Source: JAWSVE01 sp033852115
GTDB lineage: Bacteria; Pseudomonadota; Gammaproteobacteria; Pseudomonadales; Cellvibrionaceae
Reading direction: 5' to 3'
Assembly: GCA_033852115.1 (NCBI GenBank)
Contig: JAWSVE010000003.1
Span: 186,001-250,000 of the forward strand
DNA: 64,000 bases
Shown here one piece after another: positions 35,061 to 44,286 of this stretch. The notes beneath the pieces are model-generated. The model worked only from the letters and a program-made list of their open reading frames with translations. It was not told the DNA's origin and ran no database searches. Made by a program: the position numbers and the translations under genes. The first letter of the stretch is position 1. Each line of letters opens with the position of its first letter.

Positions 35061-35480
35061 TTAGTGCTCTACGGCTAGACACCGATAACCATAATTCAAC
35101 GATGTTTGACCGTTATTGATATCAACCCACTGCCGGGTGATTTCCCAGCCATTGGGACACTTATCCGCAAGCTTTTGAAACAATAGCGTTTGCGCTGTCA
35201 AAGGCCCACCAGCTAGTGAAAATGATTCAGACAAATGCGCGCTCTGAACTGCTTTGTCCTGAGGGCTAGGTATTGAGGCCGTCGAGTTCACTTCATCAGG
35301 CGTGTTGGTTGTGGTCTGGACTTGGGGTTCACTGGAGTCATTCTCTTCGCAGTTTCCATGCAACGCATCGAAACGCAGCGAGTCGGCCATATCCACCGTG
35401 TCTTCGCATTTAGCGCTGACAAGTTGGCTCAAAGTGAACAAAGCGATTGAGGTTACTAAGGGTAGAATGATCTTTTTCAT
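35061..35480 (-). CDS. Small exported protein of unknown function
   Basis: A 139-residue protein with a clear signal peptide (residues 1 to about 23, ending VSAK). The mature part has an early Cys pair (CEDT ... GNCEEN), a Ser/Thr/Pro-rich linker (residues 50-80) and a small C-terminal block with CPNGWEITRQWVD and YRCL. The paired cysteines suggest disulfides in the periplasm. I do not recognise the family. It lies between mlaA and the porin, with the porin terminator upstream. Confidence 0.65.
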   Translation of the reverse strand: MKKIILPLVTSIALFTLSQLVSAKCEDTVDMADSLRFDALHGNCEENDSSEPQVQTTTNTPDEVNSTASIPSPQDKAVQSAHLSESFSLAGGPLTAQTLLFQKLADKCPNGWEITRQWVDINNGQTSLNYGYRCLAVEH

Positions 35481-35519
35481 GGCAAGTTCCTATCGACCGG
35501 AAATCGGCTATTACACGAA

Positions 35520-35545
35520 AAAAGGGAGTGCAATGCACTCCCTAA
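35520..35545 (-). terminator. Terminator of the porin gene
   Basis: AGGGAGTG at 35523-35530 pairs with CACTCCCT at 35536-35543 around a 5-base loop. On the minus strand the hairpin is followed by a run of T. It lies 33 bases after the porin stop codon. Confidence 0.85.
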
Positions 35546-35575
35546 GCGTTTTTCATACAATCCTGGAGGGGAAGC

Positions 35576-36595
35576 TTAGAATTTGTGTTCCAAGCCAAAG
35601 CCTAAAGCAGTCTCGGTACCTTCAATGCTTGGAATCGTATCGGCTTTTCCTGAGTTTTGCGTCGCATATACGAAAGCCTTTGTAGACTTACCTAGCTTGT
35701 GATCGTAACCCAGCGAAAGCGTGTCCAATTCTACGTCAAACAATGCATCATCTTCCGTTTGGCCGTACTGGAACTTGATTTTTCCCTTACTACCAACTTT
35801 CATCGCCGCGCTGACGAATATTCCACTTTCATCTCGATTATCACCACCGGTCGCCGCATCTTCATTTTGTTGAAGCATTGCACCGAGAACAACTGGCCCC
35901 AAATCGAATTGACCAACTAAGCGAACCAAATCTTGACCATCGATATCTTTGTCTGCAGCTAACGCTATATATACGTTATCGAAATCTAACTGAGCCGCAA
36001 TTGAGATACCGTCAGCAATGCCGTCATCGCCAGTCTCTCCAGCTTTGTTATCACCACTGGGCACACCACTTCCTGCTGCATCTTCTGCGGGAGCGAAAGC
36101 TGCAGTAACCGATAAGGGACCCCAAGTCGGTGTGGTATACATGACGATATTGTTGATCCGGTTTTCACCTTCGAATGTATTTTTAATGTCACCGTATAAA
36201 TCATTAAAAAGATCAATCTTATTCTGTGCTAATTTAGTCGGGGTATCGTGCTTGCCGCCAATAACGGTACCGAAACCACCGCTCAAACCGACATATCGGT
36301 TGCGTGCTTTAAGGTCAGTGCCATCACCCGCTGTATCGACTTCCCACTCTAGTTTGTAGATTACTTTGAGAGAGTCTGTTAAATCGGATTTGCCCTTCAC
36401 ACCAATTCGCGAAGCATTCGTATTGAGTTCCCATTGGCTAGCGTCGTCACTAGCTGCTCCAATCTCTAATTCTTGTTTTACGCGGTCTACAGTCAAATTG
36501 ACCTTACCGTATAAAGTCCCATCGATTGGGCCTTCTGCAAACGCAGAGAATGGAAGTGCCGCCATGACAGCCAACGGAAGAAGTTTAAATTTCAT
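35576..36595 (-). CDS. General porin, outer-membrane trimeric type
   Basis: The 339-residue precursor has a signal peptide (ending SAFA, residue 20). The mature protein starts EGPIDGTLYGKVNLT and shows the alternating pattern of a 16-strand beta-barrel, a constriction-loop-like segment, and a C-terminal Phe (LEHKF) for outer-membrane assembly. It resembles the Gram-negative porin group of Neisseria and Burkholderia. Small solutes would pass non-specifically. Many Asp and Glu residues in the loops suggest cation preference, but this is a guess. GAGGG precedes the ATG and a strong terminator follows. Confidence 0.9.
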   Translation of the reverse strand: MKFKLLPLAVMAALPFSAFAEGPIDGTLYGKVNLTVDRVKQELEIGAASDDASQWELNTNASRIGVKGKSDLTDSLKVIYKLEWEVDTAGDGTDLKARNRYVGLSGGFGTVIGGKHDTPTKLAQNKIDLFNDLYGDIKNTFEGENRINNIVMYTTPTWGPLSVTAAFAPAEDAAGSGVPSGDNKAGETGDDGIADGISIAAQLDFDNVYIALAADKDIDGQDLVRLVGQFDLGPVVLGAMLQQNEDAATGGDNRDESGIFVSAAMKVGSKGKIKFQYGQTEDDALFDVELDTLSLGYDHKLGKSTKAFVYATQNSGKADTIPSIEGTETALGFGLEHKF

Positions 36596-36944
36596 CGGGT
36601 AAACCCTCTATATAAATTGGTAGTTATTTAACCGTTACATTACGGCTAATTGATGCTCTAGTAGATACCCACTGCTACCGAGCCTTCTTAACGCCATTGA
36701 GACATCGAGCTTGTCCTCAACTGCAGGGCGGATTTTGCGGTGACTATGTTACAGTTTTATGAAATGGTCACAAATATGTCATTTAACTGAAAATTATTCG
36801 TCACCTAATAGTCATATTTGCTTAAACGCGCCACCGCCTGACCAGTTTTTGTACGAAACTGGATTGAATTTAGGCGTTCGCAGATTAATTTAGAAAGAGG
36901 TCATTTCTATGACAGGGGAAAGGATGGAGTCTCGACGTTGATCG
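36596..36944. promoter_or_regulatory. Porin upstream region
   Basis: These 349 bases between the porin start and the 3' end of hvfC contain no supported gene. The AT-rich part near 36740-36800 is a plausible porin promoter zone. No terminator for the hvf operon could be seen. Confidence 0.45.
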
Positions 36945-37709
36945 CTACTGGTAACCCGCAACAATACCTAGGGCTAACAGACGTTTGATCAGATCTTCAC
37001 CAAACTGAAATATAGCGTCAACATCAGGTGCCTGCATTTCCTCGGCTAATACACTGAGCGCCTCGCGGACTGACAAGCTACCGTCATCAAGCAACGTCAG
37101 TAATCGGCTAGTCGGCGCATTACCCTCCATGAACTTAACATCATCATCTCGATTTCGGTAGACCACAAGAAACGTCGGAACATCTGGTGGCTCTTGAGGT
37201 TGATACTCGGTACCGATGTGATGGACTGGATACTGATAGGACAAATTCCAAGCTAACGGAGATAGCACAGGTTTGTCATCTAGCGATACAAATTCCTGCC
37301 GTAAACCGTGAGGAAAGACTTCGTTAGATACATCCAGAGCCAACTCTACCCATTCGTAATGAGCCAGTTCTAAAATGAAGGGAGGGTCGTTACTTAGGTC
37401 TCGCTCATTTTGTAAATAAGCGAGGAACTCCTGGCTTATTTCTAAAAAGTAAGGTGTATGTGACTCGTGGCGTTGAATAAAGTCTCGCACCATCCCTTTC
37501 CACGCACCATCGTCGTAAAGACTTTTCAGGATTGGAAAACCACTACTAATAAAACCTTCGATATTATTGAAGATTAGTTCTCGATAGATTTTTAAGCGTC
37601 GCTCTTCAATGTTGTTGAGCGGAGATGTTGAGCGCAAGTTTTTATTTTCAGGAAAACGAAGGTGATCAGCGAGTAGTTTTTGCGTGCTGGCGAAATCGAG
37701 TCCAGTCAT
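36945..37709 (-). CDS. hvfC: DUF2063 partner protein of the MNIO enzyme (HvfC/BufC type)
   Basis: The protein of about 254 residues starts with a DUF2063 domain (residues 1-95: alpha-helical, with ERRLKIYRELIFNNIEGFI and FPILKSLYDD). A C-terminal domain is involved in partner contacts in known members. It is required with the DUF692 enzyme to recognise and modify the precursor peptide. I placed the start at 37709 (MTGLDFAS), which has AGGCGG before it and sits 10 bases after the hvfB stop; the longer frame from 37784 would overlap hvfB by 65 bases. It ends the operon. A DoxX-like fourth gene (hvfD) seen in some systems is not present. Confidence 0.88.
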   Translation of the reverse strand: MTGLDFASTQKLLADHLRFPENKNLRSTSPLNNIEERRLKIYRELIFNNIEGFISSGFPILKSLYDDGAWKGMVRDFIQRHESHTPYFLEISQEFLAYLQNERDLSNDPPFILELAHYEWVELALDVSNEVFPHGLRQEFVSLDDKPVLSPLAWNLSYQYPVHHIGTEYQPQEPPDVPTFLVVYRNRDDDVKFMEGNAPTSRLLTLLDDGSLSVREALSVLAEEMQAPDVDAIFQFGEDLIKRLLALGIVAGYQ

Positions 37710-37719
37710 AATGTCCGCC

Positions 37720-38601
37720 TTACCTAATAATAACCAAGTCGTCGCCGATAGAACTTTGTCTATGATCGTCGCTCGCAACTGCATTTTTTGCCTGCAGCGA
37801 CTTTATAATGGCAAGCTCTTTAAGTAGCTCATCAACCGCAGGAATATTAAAGTCGCGTTCGAGGAGAGTTGGGATAACGCCAAAACGTTTATACGCTGCA
37901 TCCAGTAAGTCCCAGACGGGAGAAATCACGTCAGCGCCGTGCGTATCTACCCTTAAATCTTCAGCCTCTTCGTAATGACCTGCAACGTGAACATAGACAG
38001 CGCGATCACCCGGCAACTGATTTAGAAAATCGTTTGGATCGTAGTGGTGATTAATGCTATTCACATAAATATTGTTTACGTCGAGTAATAAATCACAATC
38101 TGCTTCTGAAATGACTGCATTAATAAATTCTATCTCAGACATCTCTTGAGATGGGGCGCAATAGTACGAAACATTTTCCATCGCAATGCGTTGCTCGAGA
38201 ATATCTTGCACTTCACGAATGCGGTTAGCCGTGTGTTTTACCGCCTCTTCTGTGAAGGGAATTGGCATCAAGTCATATAAATGCCCACTGTCAGAGCAGT
38301 AACTGAGGTGCTCGGTATAATGTTGAATACCATGCTCTTGCATGAGTTTTTTTGTGGCTTTGACCAAGTCATAATCAAGCGGGTCAGTAGAACCAATTGA
38401 AAGACTCAAGCCATGGATAACAAACGGGAAGCGCTCGGTATACTCGCGAAACTTTTTACCGAGCCTCCCGCCTAAGCCAATCCAGTTCTCTGGCGCAACC
38501 TCCATAAAGTTTATGTCGTCGGTTGTGGCGTTTTGGAGATCATCAAGAAGACATCGCCTTAAGCCTAAACCTGCGCCAGAGAGAGTACCTGAATTGGTCA
38601 T
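37720..38601 (-). CDS. hvfB: MNIO (DUF692) peptide-modifying iron oxygenase, HvfB/BufB type
   Basis: The 293-residue TIM-barrel enzyme belongs to the multinuclear non-heme iron oxidases, relatives of MbnB of methanobactin synthesis. Likely metal ligands are visible along the chain: FVIHGLSLSIG, HYTEHLSY, AMENVSYY, LLLDVNNIYVN, VHVAGH, VDTHG and LLERDFN. Such enzymes oxidise Cys residues of a precursor peptide to oxazolone-thioamide or thiooxazole groups. The precursor with nine EGKCG motifs is encoded 28 bases upstream and the DUF2063 partner 10 bases downstream. The modification itself is inferred from the family. Confidence 0.92.
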   Translation of the reverse strand: MTNSGTLSGAGLGLRRCLLDDLQNATTDDINFMEVAPENWIGLGGRLGKKFREYTERFPFVIHGLSLSIGSTDPLDYDLVKATKKLMQEHGIQHYTEHLSYCSDSGHLYDLMPIPFTEEAVKHTANRIREVQDILEQRIAMENVSYYCAPSQEMSEIEFINAVISEADCDLLLDVNNIYVNSINHHYDPNDFLNQLPGDRAVYVHVAGHYEEAEDLRVDTHGADVISPVWDLLDAAYKRFGVIPTLLERDFNIPAVDELLKELAIIKSLQAKNAVASDDHRQSSIGDDLVIIR

Positions 38602-38629
38602 AGTTTTACCTTAATGTAAAAAGTGGAGA

Positions 38630-38971
38630 TTAAGATTTGCCGCCGCACTTACCTTCGCCGCATTTACCTTCACCACATTTACCTTCGGCTTTCTTGGCGT
38701 CTTTATCACCGCCGCACTTACCTTCACCACATTTGCCTTCACCACATTTACCTTCGGCTTTCTTGGCATCTTTACCACCACATTTGCCTTCGCCGCACTT
38801 GCCTTCACCACATTTTCCTTCGGCGTCTTTTGCCGCAAGATTGTAGCCTGATGACAGGTCAGATGACGCAAATGGATTTTCAGATGCGGAAACTGAAGCT
38901 GACAAGCTAGCTGATGCTAAAAATGCCGCGCCCACTGCAGCCGCGATTGGGGTTAATGTTTTCTTCGCCAT
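38630..38971 (-). CDS. hvfA: HvfA/bufferin-type precursor peptide with nine EGKCG motifs
   Basis: A 113-residue precursor with a signal peptide (1 to about 30, ending SVSAS), a conserved leader-like segment NPFASSDLSSGY at 32-43, and a repetitive core. EGKCG occurs nine times in three blocks of three, separated by GKDAKKA and GDKDAKKA linkers, with Cys at 54, 59, 64, 76, 81, 86, 99, 104 and 109. There is no other Cys. In studied relatives Cys within EGKCG is converted to copper-binding heterocycles and the product is exported. AGGAG precedes the ATG. The core region is a DNA-level tandem repeat with 66- and 69-base periods, so copy number may vary between strains. Confidence 0.93.
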   Translation of the reverse strand: MAKKTLTPIAAAVGAAFLASASLSASVSASENPFASSDLSSGYNLAAKDAEGKCGEGKCGEGKCGGKDAKKAEGKCGEGKCGEGKCGGDKDAKKAEGKCGEGKCGEGKCGGKS

Positions 38972-39138
38972 GATGTTTCTCCTTGAGAGTGTTTAAAACT
39001 AAAACATTGTTAAAACTAGATATAGAGCAGCGCTCCTACCCTACTTTGTCACTCGCGAGTATGACCCAATACCAGTGACTAAGTTCGTTACGGAAGCACA
39101 AATTGTGAACTTGGTTGCGCCTGTATGATTCACCATCA
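38972..39138. promoter_or_regulatory. Promoter region of the hvf operon
   Basis: This 167-base interval precedes hvfA. It has an AT-rich stretch with repeated TAAAAC motifs near 38995-39020 close to the start. No operator could be assigned, so the metal-responsive control expected for this operon type is not proven here. Confidence 0.35.
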
Positions 39139-40101
39139 TTAGACTTGCTCTAGTTCGCGATGAGTGCTCTGTGAGTTGGACGATACCAACCGTTCCTCTA
39201 CCCATGTATGTATTTGCTCAAAGTGGTCAATACAACTTTTAGGATGCTTGAGCATGGCCGTAGAAGTATAGTCTCGCAAATTACCACCTTGCTTACTGAT
39301 AACAATCATACGTCCATCATGCTCGCCCAGTTCATTAATCAAGAGGCGACAATCATCGACATTGCCCCATAACGCGTTTTTGCGATTAGCCACATAAAGG
39401 CTCGGGGGCAACAGCTTGTCTCGCAAACCCTGTCGATAGTCAAACCCATCGACAGGATCCAGCCACTCAGCTGCCGTGTGCCACTTCTGGATCGCGTCTA
39501 AGGTCGCTTTGGTCTCAGCCTTCACAGGGTCTGAAAACGGGCTTTTACAATACCCCAACACCAAGCTCTGCAGCTTCAACAGAGAAGACCAGGCTTGATA
39601 TGACAAAGCCTTACGCCAACCATGTAATGAACAGTGCCGACCGGGAGAGATATGAATCATTCCGGCGACAGGCGCCATTAACTGAGCAATACGCGCGTAA
39701 CTACCCAAAAGTAACAAGCTTCCTAAACCTTGCCCTAACCAGAATTGGGGCTCCCCAGGACGCAGCTTTTCTAGCATCCCCAGATGGGCTGGAATATCTT
39801 CACAAATGGCTTCGTGAACCCCTGAGGTCATGGCACGAGAGGCTGACGGCCAGCTAGCGCCTTTGCCTCTCAGCTCAGCAAGATAGACATCAAAACCTTG
39901 ATTCGCGAGATAAGGTGCTAATCCACCCAGTCCCTTGGAGGGTAAAAATAACTGCGTAGATTCTAGGAAACCTGGCACCATGAAGATTGGTACGCCCGAG
40001 GCCTGTCGAAAACAACGGCGTAATTCGAGCTGATGTGCGCCAACTTGCACATTATAGGATTGAACGCGGAGACGAGTGCCATTCCAGGTGATATTTTGCA
40101 T
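39139..40101 (-). CDS. Alpha/beta-hydrolase-fold protein lacking the catalytic Ser and His
   Basis: The 320-residue protein follows the alpha/beta-hydrolase pattern: HG-like loop FMVPGFLES, the strand and loop LAELRGKG, and a nucleophile elbow at WLGQGLGS. The elbow should read GxSxG but is GQGLG, with Gly in place of Ser. Near the C-terminus, where relatives have DYGH with the catalytic His, it reads DYTS. Both changes point to a non-enzymatic or redirected protein. Its N-terminus lacks a signal peptide, so it is cytoplasmic. Function unknown. Confidence 0.75.
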   Translation of the reverse strand: MQNITWNGTRLRVQSYNVQVGAHQLELRRCFRQASGVPIFMVPGFLESTQLFLPSKGLGGLAPYLANQGFDVYLAELRGKGASWPSASRAMTSGVHEAICEDIPAHLGMLEKLRPGEPQFWLGQGLGSLLLLGSYARIAQLMAPVAGMIHISPGRHCSLHGWRKALSYQAWSSLLKLQSLVLGYCKSPFSDPVKAETKATLDAIQKWHTAAEWLDPVDGFDYRQGLRDKLLPPSLYVANRKNALWGNVDDCRLLINELGEHDGRMIVISKQGGNLRDYTSTAMLKHPKSCIDHFEQIHTWVEERLVSSNSQSTHRELEQV

Positions 40102-40259
40102 GAACTCCGAGAACCGTTTTTAGCCCCGCCGCTTATTATTGTATGCATCACCGGGCAACATTAAACCAAGGAAAATGGCGATTAGGCCGCCGCCATTCTA
40201 GGCGATGGGCGAACAAGGTGCCAGTATTGACGCCGCCCTTTTGAGGATTATCGCTAAGA

Positions 40260-43200
40260 CTATTTTCTTAGATCCTTCCACTGTTTTTCAGCCAGCAGCC
40301 ACTGTTTATCGAGCCGCTTTTCAGAAATGGGGGACTTGGTTTTCATTGGCTGCGCAAATAGCGAGATACGGTATTCCTCTAGCATCCAGCGGAAGGTCGC
40401 CAGCTCAGGGCACAAGACTAACGCTTCCTCATTGGTAGACTCCCAGTAGCTCTGCAAACGTGCTAGCTGAGGTTGAATGAGATCGATATTCGCTAAATCT
40501 TTCTGTATTTGCGCGTCGGACTTCTGAATACGCGACTGGATAGCCGCAAAGTAACGTTGATATTGCTGTAACCATTCTAACGGTGTAGAGAACAAAAAAC
40601 TGGGTCGTGTTAGCTGCTTTATTTGCTCCGCAATATCTTCACTAATCGGTTTAAACGTTACCTTGATTGACCGGTCGCTCAAGGCTGAGTGTATTTGCGT
40701 AATGGCTTTGCCAGTCTCCAATATCAATAATTCAAGCTCTTGGGCGCGTTTCGTTAAGCCTAATTGCGCCTGTTGTACGGCAGTCTCGAAGCTCGCCTCA
40801 TCTCGTGGCAACGATTCTTTACCCGTTGGGCAAATTATCTGCTTTATCGCAGCACAAATGACATCATCTTTTAACTGTTTCGCGTCGCCCATTGCAACTA
40901 GCTGCAAGCCGATAGTTTTACCTTTGAAGAGATTTTTTTGTAGATACTTAACTTGTTGCTTTAATGCGATGGCAATTAAGCGGACCACACCACGCTGATG
41001 GGTAAAAAATGCTTGGGTCGGATTATCAAATAACGTGAGATCAACATGCTCGGCTTTATCTTGCAAGCCAGGATAACCTAACGTCTCAATGCCTTTGTTT
41101 TTAATGTGCTGACTTTCAGCAAGTGTACCGATAACCCACTCGCTGATGTTCTTTCGCTCTATGTCGTTACCCACTGACTTCAAGGTGGTTTGCAATCGAT
41201 CACGATATTTCGCACGCAACGCGTGAATATCACGTCCGTGATCAATAACCTTACCCTTTTCATTAAGAATACAAATATTGAAACAATAAAATGGCTCTAC
41301 TTCCACTTTTGAAAACACATCGTCGGGAATCTCCACACCTTTAAGGCGTCGTAAAACACGACTTAGTTCTTGCCACAAAGGGATATCACCTCGTTTTAAT
41401 TCCGGCATTGCCTTATCAATATAGTCTGGAACCGGCACAAAGTGTTTTCGCCATTGCTTGGGTAACGATTTCACTAGTTGTATACATTTATCGCGCAGTA
41501 ATCCCGGCACAAGCCATTCCAACACATTCGGCTGTAACACATGGAGAGCATGGACAGGGACCTTCAAGTTTGCCCCGTCATTTTCCGAACCTGGCTCGAA
41601 ATGATATTCGATGATAAAGGACTGTTTTCCAACAACTAATTCGTCGGGAAATTGCGCTTCGGTAATATCCACTGCGGCGTGCTGCATTAGCAAATCACGG
41701 GGAATGTAGAGCACTTGTGGATTGTCGCACTCAATCTTTTTGCGCCAGTTATCGAAGCTGCGACGATTGACGACATCTTGCGGTATACGCTGGTCAAAGA
41801 AATCGAACACAACGCGATCTTCTGCCAAAATATCCCTTCTACGGGACTTAGCCTCCAGCTCCTCAACTTCCTTATACAATCGTTGGTTGTGCTGCCAGAA
41901 CTCCTGCGACTGACTAGGCTTTGATTTTTCTTTCGAATGGTTGCTCTGATGTTTTTCTAAACGTCGCTTCTCCGGCTGATACTTGCCATCGACTAGAGCA
42001 GCTCGAATAAATATTTCGCGCGCGAGGGGTGGATCAATCTGACTAAAGTTAACTCGTTGCTTCTCAACTAACACCAATCCGTACAGCGAAATTCGCTCGT
42101 AGGCCATAACCTGGCCACGTTTACTATCGTAATGCGGTTCATAATGTTGCCGTTTAACGACGTGATCAGCGACTTTCAACACCCACTCTGGCGAGATCTT
42201 TGCGACCCCATGCGCGTAGAGTTTAGTGGTTTCTATCAGTTCTGATGCAACGATCCATTTGGGTGTTTTCTTGAATTGAGAAGATGCTGGAAAAATATTA
42301 AAGCTGCGATTGCGCGGCCCCATATACGCTCTTTCATCATTTAGGTTTCCGATGTTACCCAGCAGCCCTGTTAGCAGCGCCAAATGAACTGCCTCATAAT
42401 TCGCTGGCTCTTTATTTTCTTTAAGACCTAAATGTTTGCAAGAAAGCCGCAGCTGGTGATGTAGATCACGCCATTCTCGTAAGCGCATAAAAGACAGATA
42501 GTCTTTTTTACACAGATTCCGAAATTGGCTATTCGAAAGTTCTTGGCGTTTTTCTTCCACGTAACGCCAAAGGTTAATCAGAGCTACAAAATCTGATTGC
42601 TCATCCCAAAAACGCCTGTGCTTTTCATCCGAGGCTTGCTGTTTGTCAGCCGGACGTTCCCTGGGGTCTTGAATAGTTAACGCACTGACTATAATTAATA
42701 GTTCTTGTAGACAGCCAAATTTATCGGCGGCCAAACACATGCGAGCCAGTTTCGGGTCAACAGGTAAACCTGTCAGTTTTCTCCCCAGTTGAGTGAGCTT
42801 TTCGCCTCTCCCTAATGCCTGAAGCTCTTCAAGCAATTTAAAGCCGTCGTTAATCAAGCGAGAATCGGGGACATCAACAAACGGAAAGTCCCTTATATCC
42901 CCAATGCGTAGCTGTGCCATTTGCAGAATAACGCTGGCGAGATTACTCCGCATAATCTCTGGGTCGTTAAACTCGGCGCGCTGCTGGAAATCGTCCTCTT
43001 CATACAAACGAAAGCACACACCTTCGGCAACACGACCGCTTCGCCCGGCACGCTGATTCGCGCTCGCTTGTGAAATAGCTTCGATAGGTAGCCGCTGCAC
43101 TTTGGTACGATAGCTGTAACGACTCACTCTAGCGTAGCCGGGATCAATCACATAACGAATACCCGGCACGGTAATCGAAGTTTCTGCCACATTGGTAGCA

Positions 43201-44258
43201 AGCACGACCCGTGTGCCACGGTGTGATTTAAATACCTTGCTTTGCTCAGCTAGACTTAGTCGAGCGTAAAGCGGAAGCACGTCAATATGGGGTAAGTTTG
43301 CTTTGCGTATAGCGAGCGCGGTTTCGCGTATCTCTCGCTCACCGCTTAAAAACACCAGAATATCACCCGGCCCGGTTTCCGCTTTGCCGTGCAGCCCTTG
43401 ATTGATTTCCGAAATAATTTCAACAATGCTACCGGCTTGATCCATCTCATCGTTAAACTCAGGCCGATACTGAATATTCACGGGGTAGGTACGCCCAGAC
43501 ACTTCAACCACCGGAGCGTCATTGAAATGTTTTGATAGTCGCTCTACATCAATCGTTGCTGACGTAACGATGACTTTTAAATCAGGCCTACGGGGCAATA
43601 ACTGCTTTAGATAACCCAACAAAAAATCAATATTTAGGCTGCGCTCATGGGCCTCATCGACAATAATGGTGTCATAGCGGTTTAGGAATTTGTCCCGCTG
43701 AATCTCGGCCAACAAGATGCCGTCAGTCATTAATTTGATGTGAGTTTCTGTATTACTATGATCAGTAAAACGGACTTGATAGCCGACCTGCTCACCCAAA
43801 CTAACGTTCAACTCTTCAGCAATCCTATCTGCTACCGTACGTGCAGCGATGCGCCTCGGTTGCGTATGGCCAATCATTCCAGCCACGCCACGACCGAGCT
43901 CTAAGCAGATTTTAGGAAGCTGTGTAGTCTTACCGGAACCCGTTTCACCGGCAACAATAACAACTTGGTTATTGCGAATCGCGTCGGCGATATCATCCCG
44001 CTTTTGCGATACAGGTAACTCTTCAGGGAATTCGATCTTTGGCAAACTAGCGAAGCGTTGCAACTTTCGGGTGGTCGAATCCCGATATAAACTCGATAAT
44101 TGTTCAACGATTTTATCGACTGGCTTGTTGGATGATTGCCGCTCACGGAGACTGCGTTGAAGCTTGGATAGCTTGAAGCGGTCACTCAACATACAGTCGT
44201 CGAGGACAATAGATGCGGGATTAAAAGAAATAGAAGGAGCTGCTGTCGGATCGGCCAT
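40260..44258 (-). CDS. hrpA: ATP-dependent RNA helicase HrpA (DEAH box)
   Basis: The 1332-residue helicase has Walker A GETGSGKT at 104-111, DEAH at 201-204, and later helicase motifs including SATID and QRAGRSGRVAEG. A helicase-associated region and the long C-terminal DUF3418-type domain typical of bacterial HrpA follow. HrpA unwinds or remodels mRNA; in E. coli it processes the daa fimbrial mRNA and rescues stalled ribosomes. Length and domain order are normal. It follows the MoxR-associated VWA gene by 28 bases. Confidence 0.95.
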   Translation of the reverse strand: MADPTAAPSISFNPASIVLDDCMLSDRFKLSKLQRSLRERQSSNKPVDKIVEQLSSLYRDSTTRKLQRFASLPKIEFPEELPVSQKRDDIADAIRNNQVVIVAGETGSGKTTQLPKICLELGRGVAGMIGHTQPRRIAARTVADRIAEELNVSLGEQVGYQVRFTDHSNTETHIKLMTDGILLAEIQRDKFLNRYDTIIVDEAHERSLNIDFLLGYLKQLLPRRPDLKVIVTSATIDVERLSKHFNDAPVVEVSGRTYPVNIQYRPEFNDEMDQAGSIVEIISEINQGLHGKAETGPGDILVFLSGEREIRETALAIRKANLPHIDVLPLYARLSLAEQSKVFKSHRGTRVVLATNVAETSITVPGIRYVIDPGYARVSRYSYRTKVQRLPIEAISQASANQRAGRSGRVAEGVCFRLYEEDDFQQRAEFNDPEIMRSNLASVILQMAQLRIGDIRDFPFVDVPDSRLINDGFKLLEELQALGRGEKLTQLGRKLTGLPVDPKLARMCLAADKFGCLQELLIIVSALTIQDPRERPADKQQASDEKHRRFWDEQSDFVALINLWRYVEEKRQELSNSQFRNLCKKDYLSFMRLREWRDLHHQLRLSCKHLGLKENKEPANYEAVHLALLTGLLGNIGNLNDERAYMGPRNRSFNIFPASSQFKKTPKWIVASELIETTKLYAHGVAKISPEWVLKVADHVVKRQHYEPHYDSKRGQVMAYERISLYGLVLVEKQRVNFSQIDPPLAREIFIRAALVDGKYQPEKRRLEKHQSNHSKEKSKPSQSQEFWQHNQRLYKEVEELEAKSRRRDILAEDRVVFDFFDQRIPQDVVNRRSFDNWRKKIECDNPQVLYIPRDLLMQHAAVDITEAQFPDELVVGKQSFIIEYHFEPGSENDGANLKVPVHALHVLQPNVLEWLVPGLLRDKCIQLVKSLPKQWRKHFVPVPDYIDKAMPELKRGDIPLWQELSRVLRRLKGVEIPDDVFSKVEVEPFYCFNICILNEKGKVIDHGRDIHALRAKYRDRLQTTLKSVGNDIERKNISEWVIGTLAESQHIKNKGIETLGYPGLQDKAEHVDLTLFDNPTQAFFTHQRGVVRLIAIALKQQVKYLQKNLFKGKTIGLQLVAMGDAKQLKDDVICAAIKQIICPTGKESLPRDEASFETAVQQAQLGLTKRAQELELLILETGKAITQIHSALSDRSIKVTFKPISEDIAEQIKQLTRPSFLFSTPLEWLQQYQRYFAAIQSRIQKSDAQIQKDLANIDLIQPQLARLQSYWESTNEEALVLCPELATFRWMLEEYRISLFAQPMKTKSPISEKRLDKQWLLAEKQWKDLRK

Positions 44259-44286
44259 AGTGAAAAAGTGGGATGCCTACTAGCCT

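Noticed and set aside
38630..38846. CRISPR-like regular repeat
   Set aside because: The periodic DNA is in frame and encodes the EGKCG peptide core; there are no unrelated spacers.
38611..38910. Repetitive reading frames on both strands over hvfA
   Set aside because: They are other-frame readings of the same DNA repeat; only the frame with signal peptide and EGKCG motifs has a Shine-Dalgarno site.
40102..40259. Short hydrophobic minus-strand frame (about 25 codons) between hrpA and the hydrolase-like gene
   Set aside because: No start codon of normal type precedes the hydrophobic segment and a stop lies just before it.
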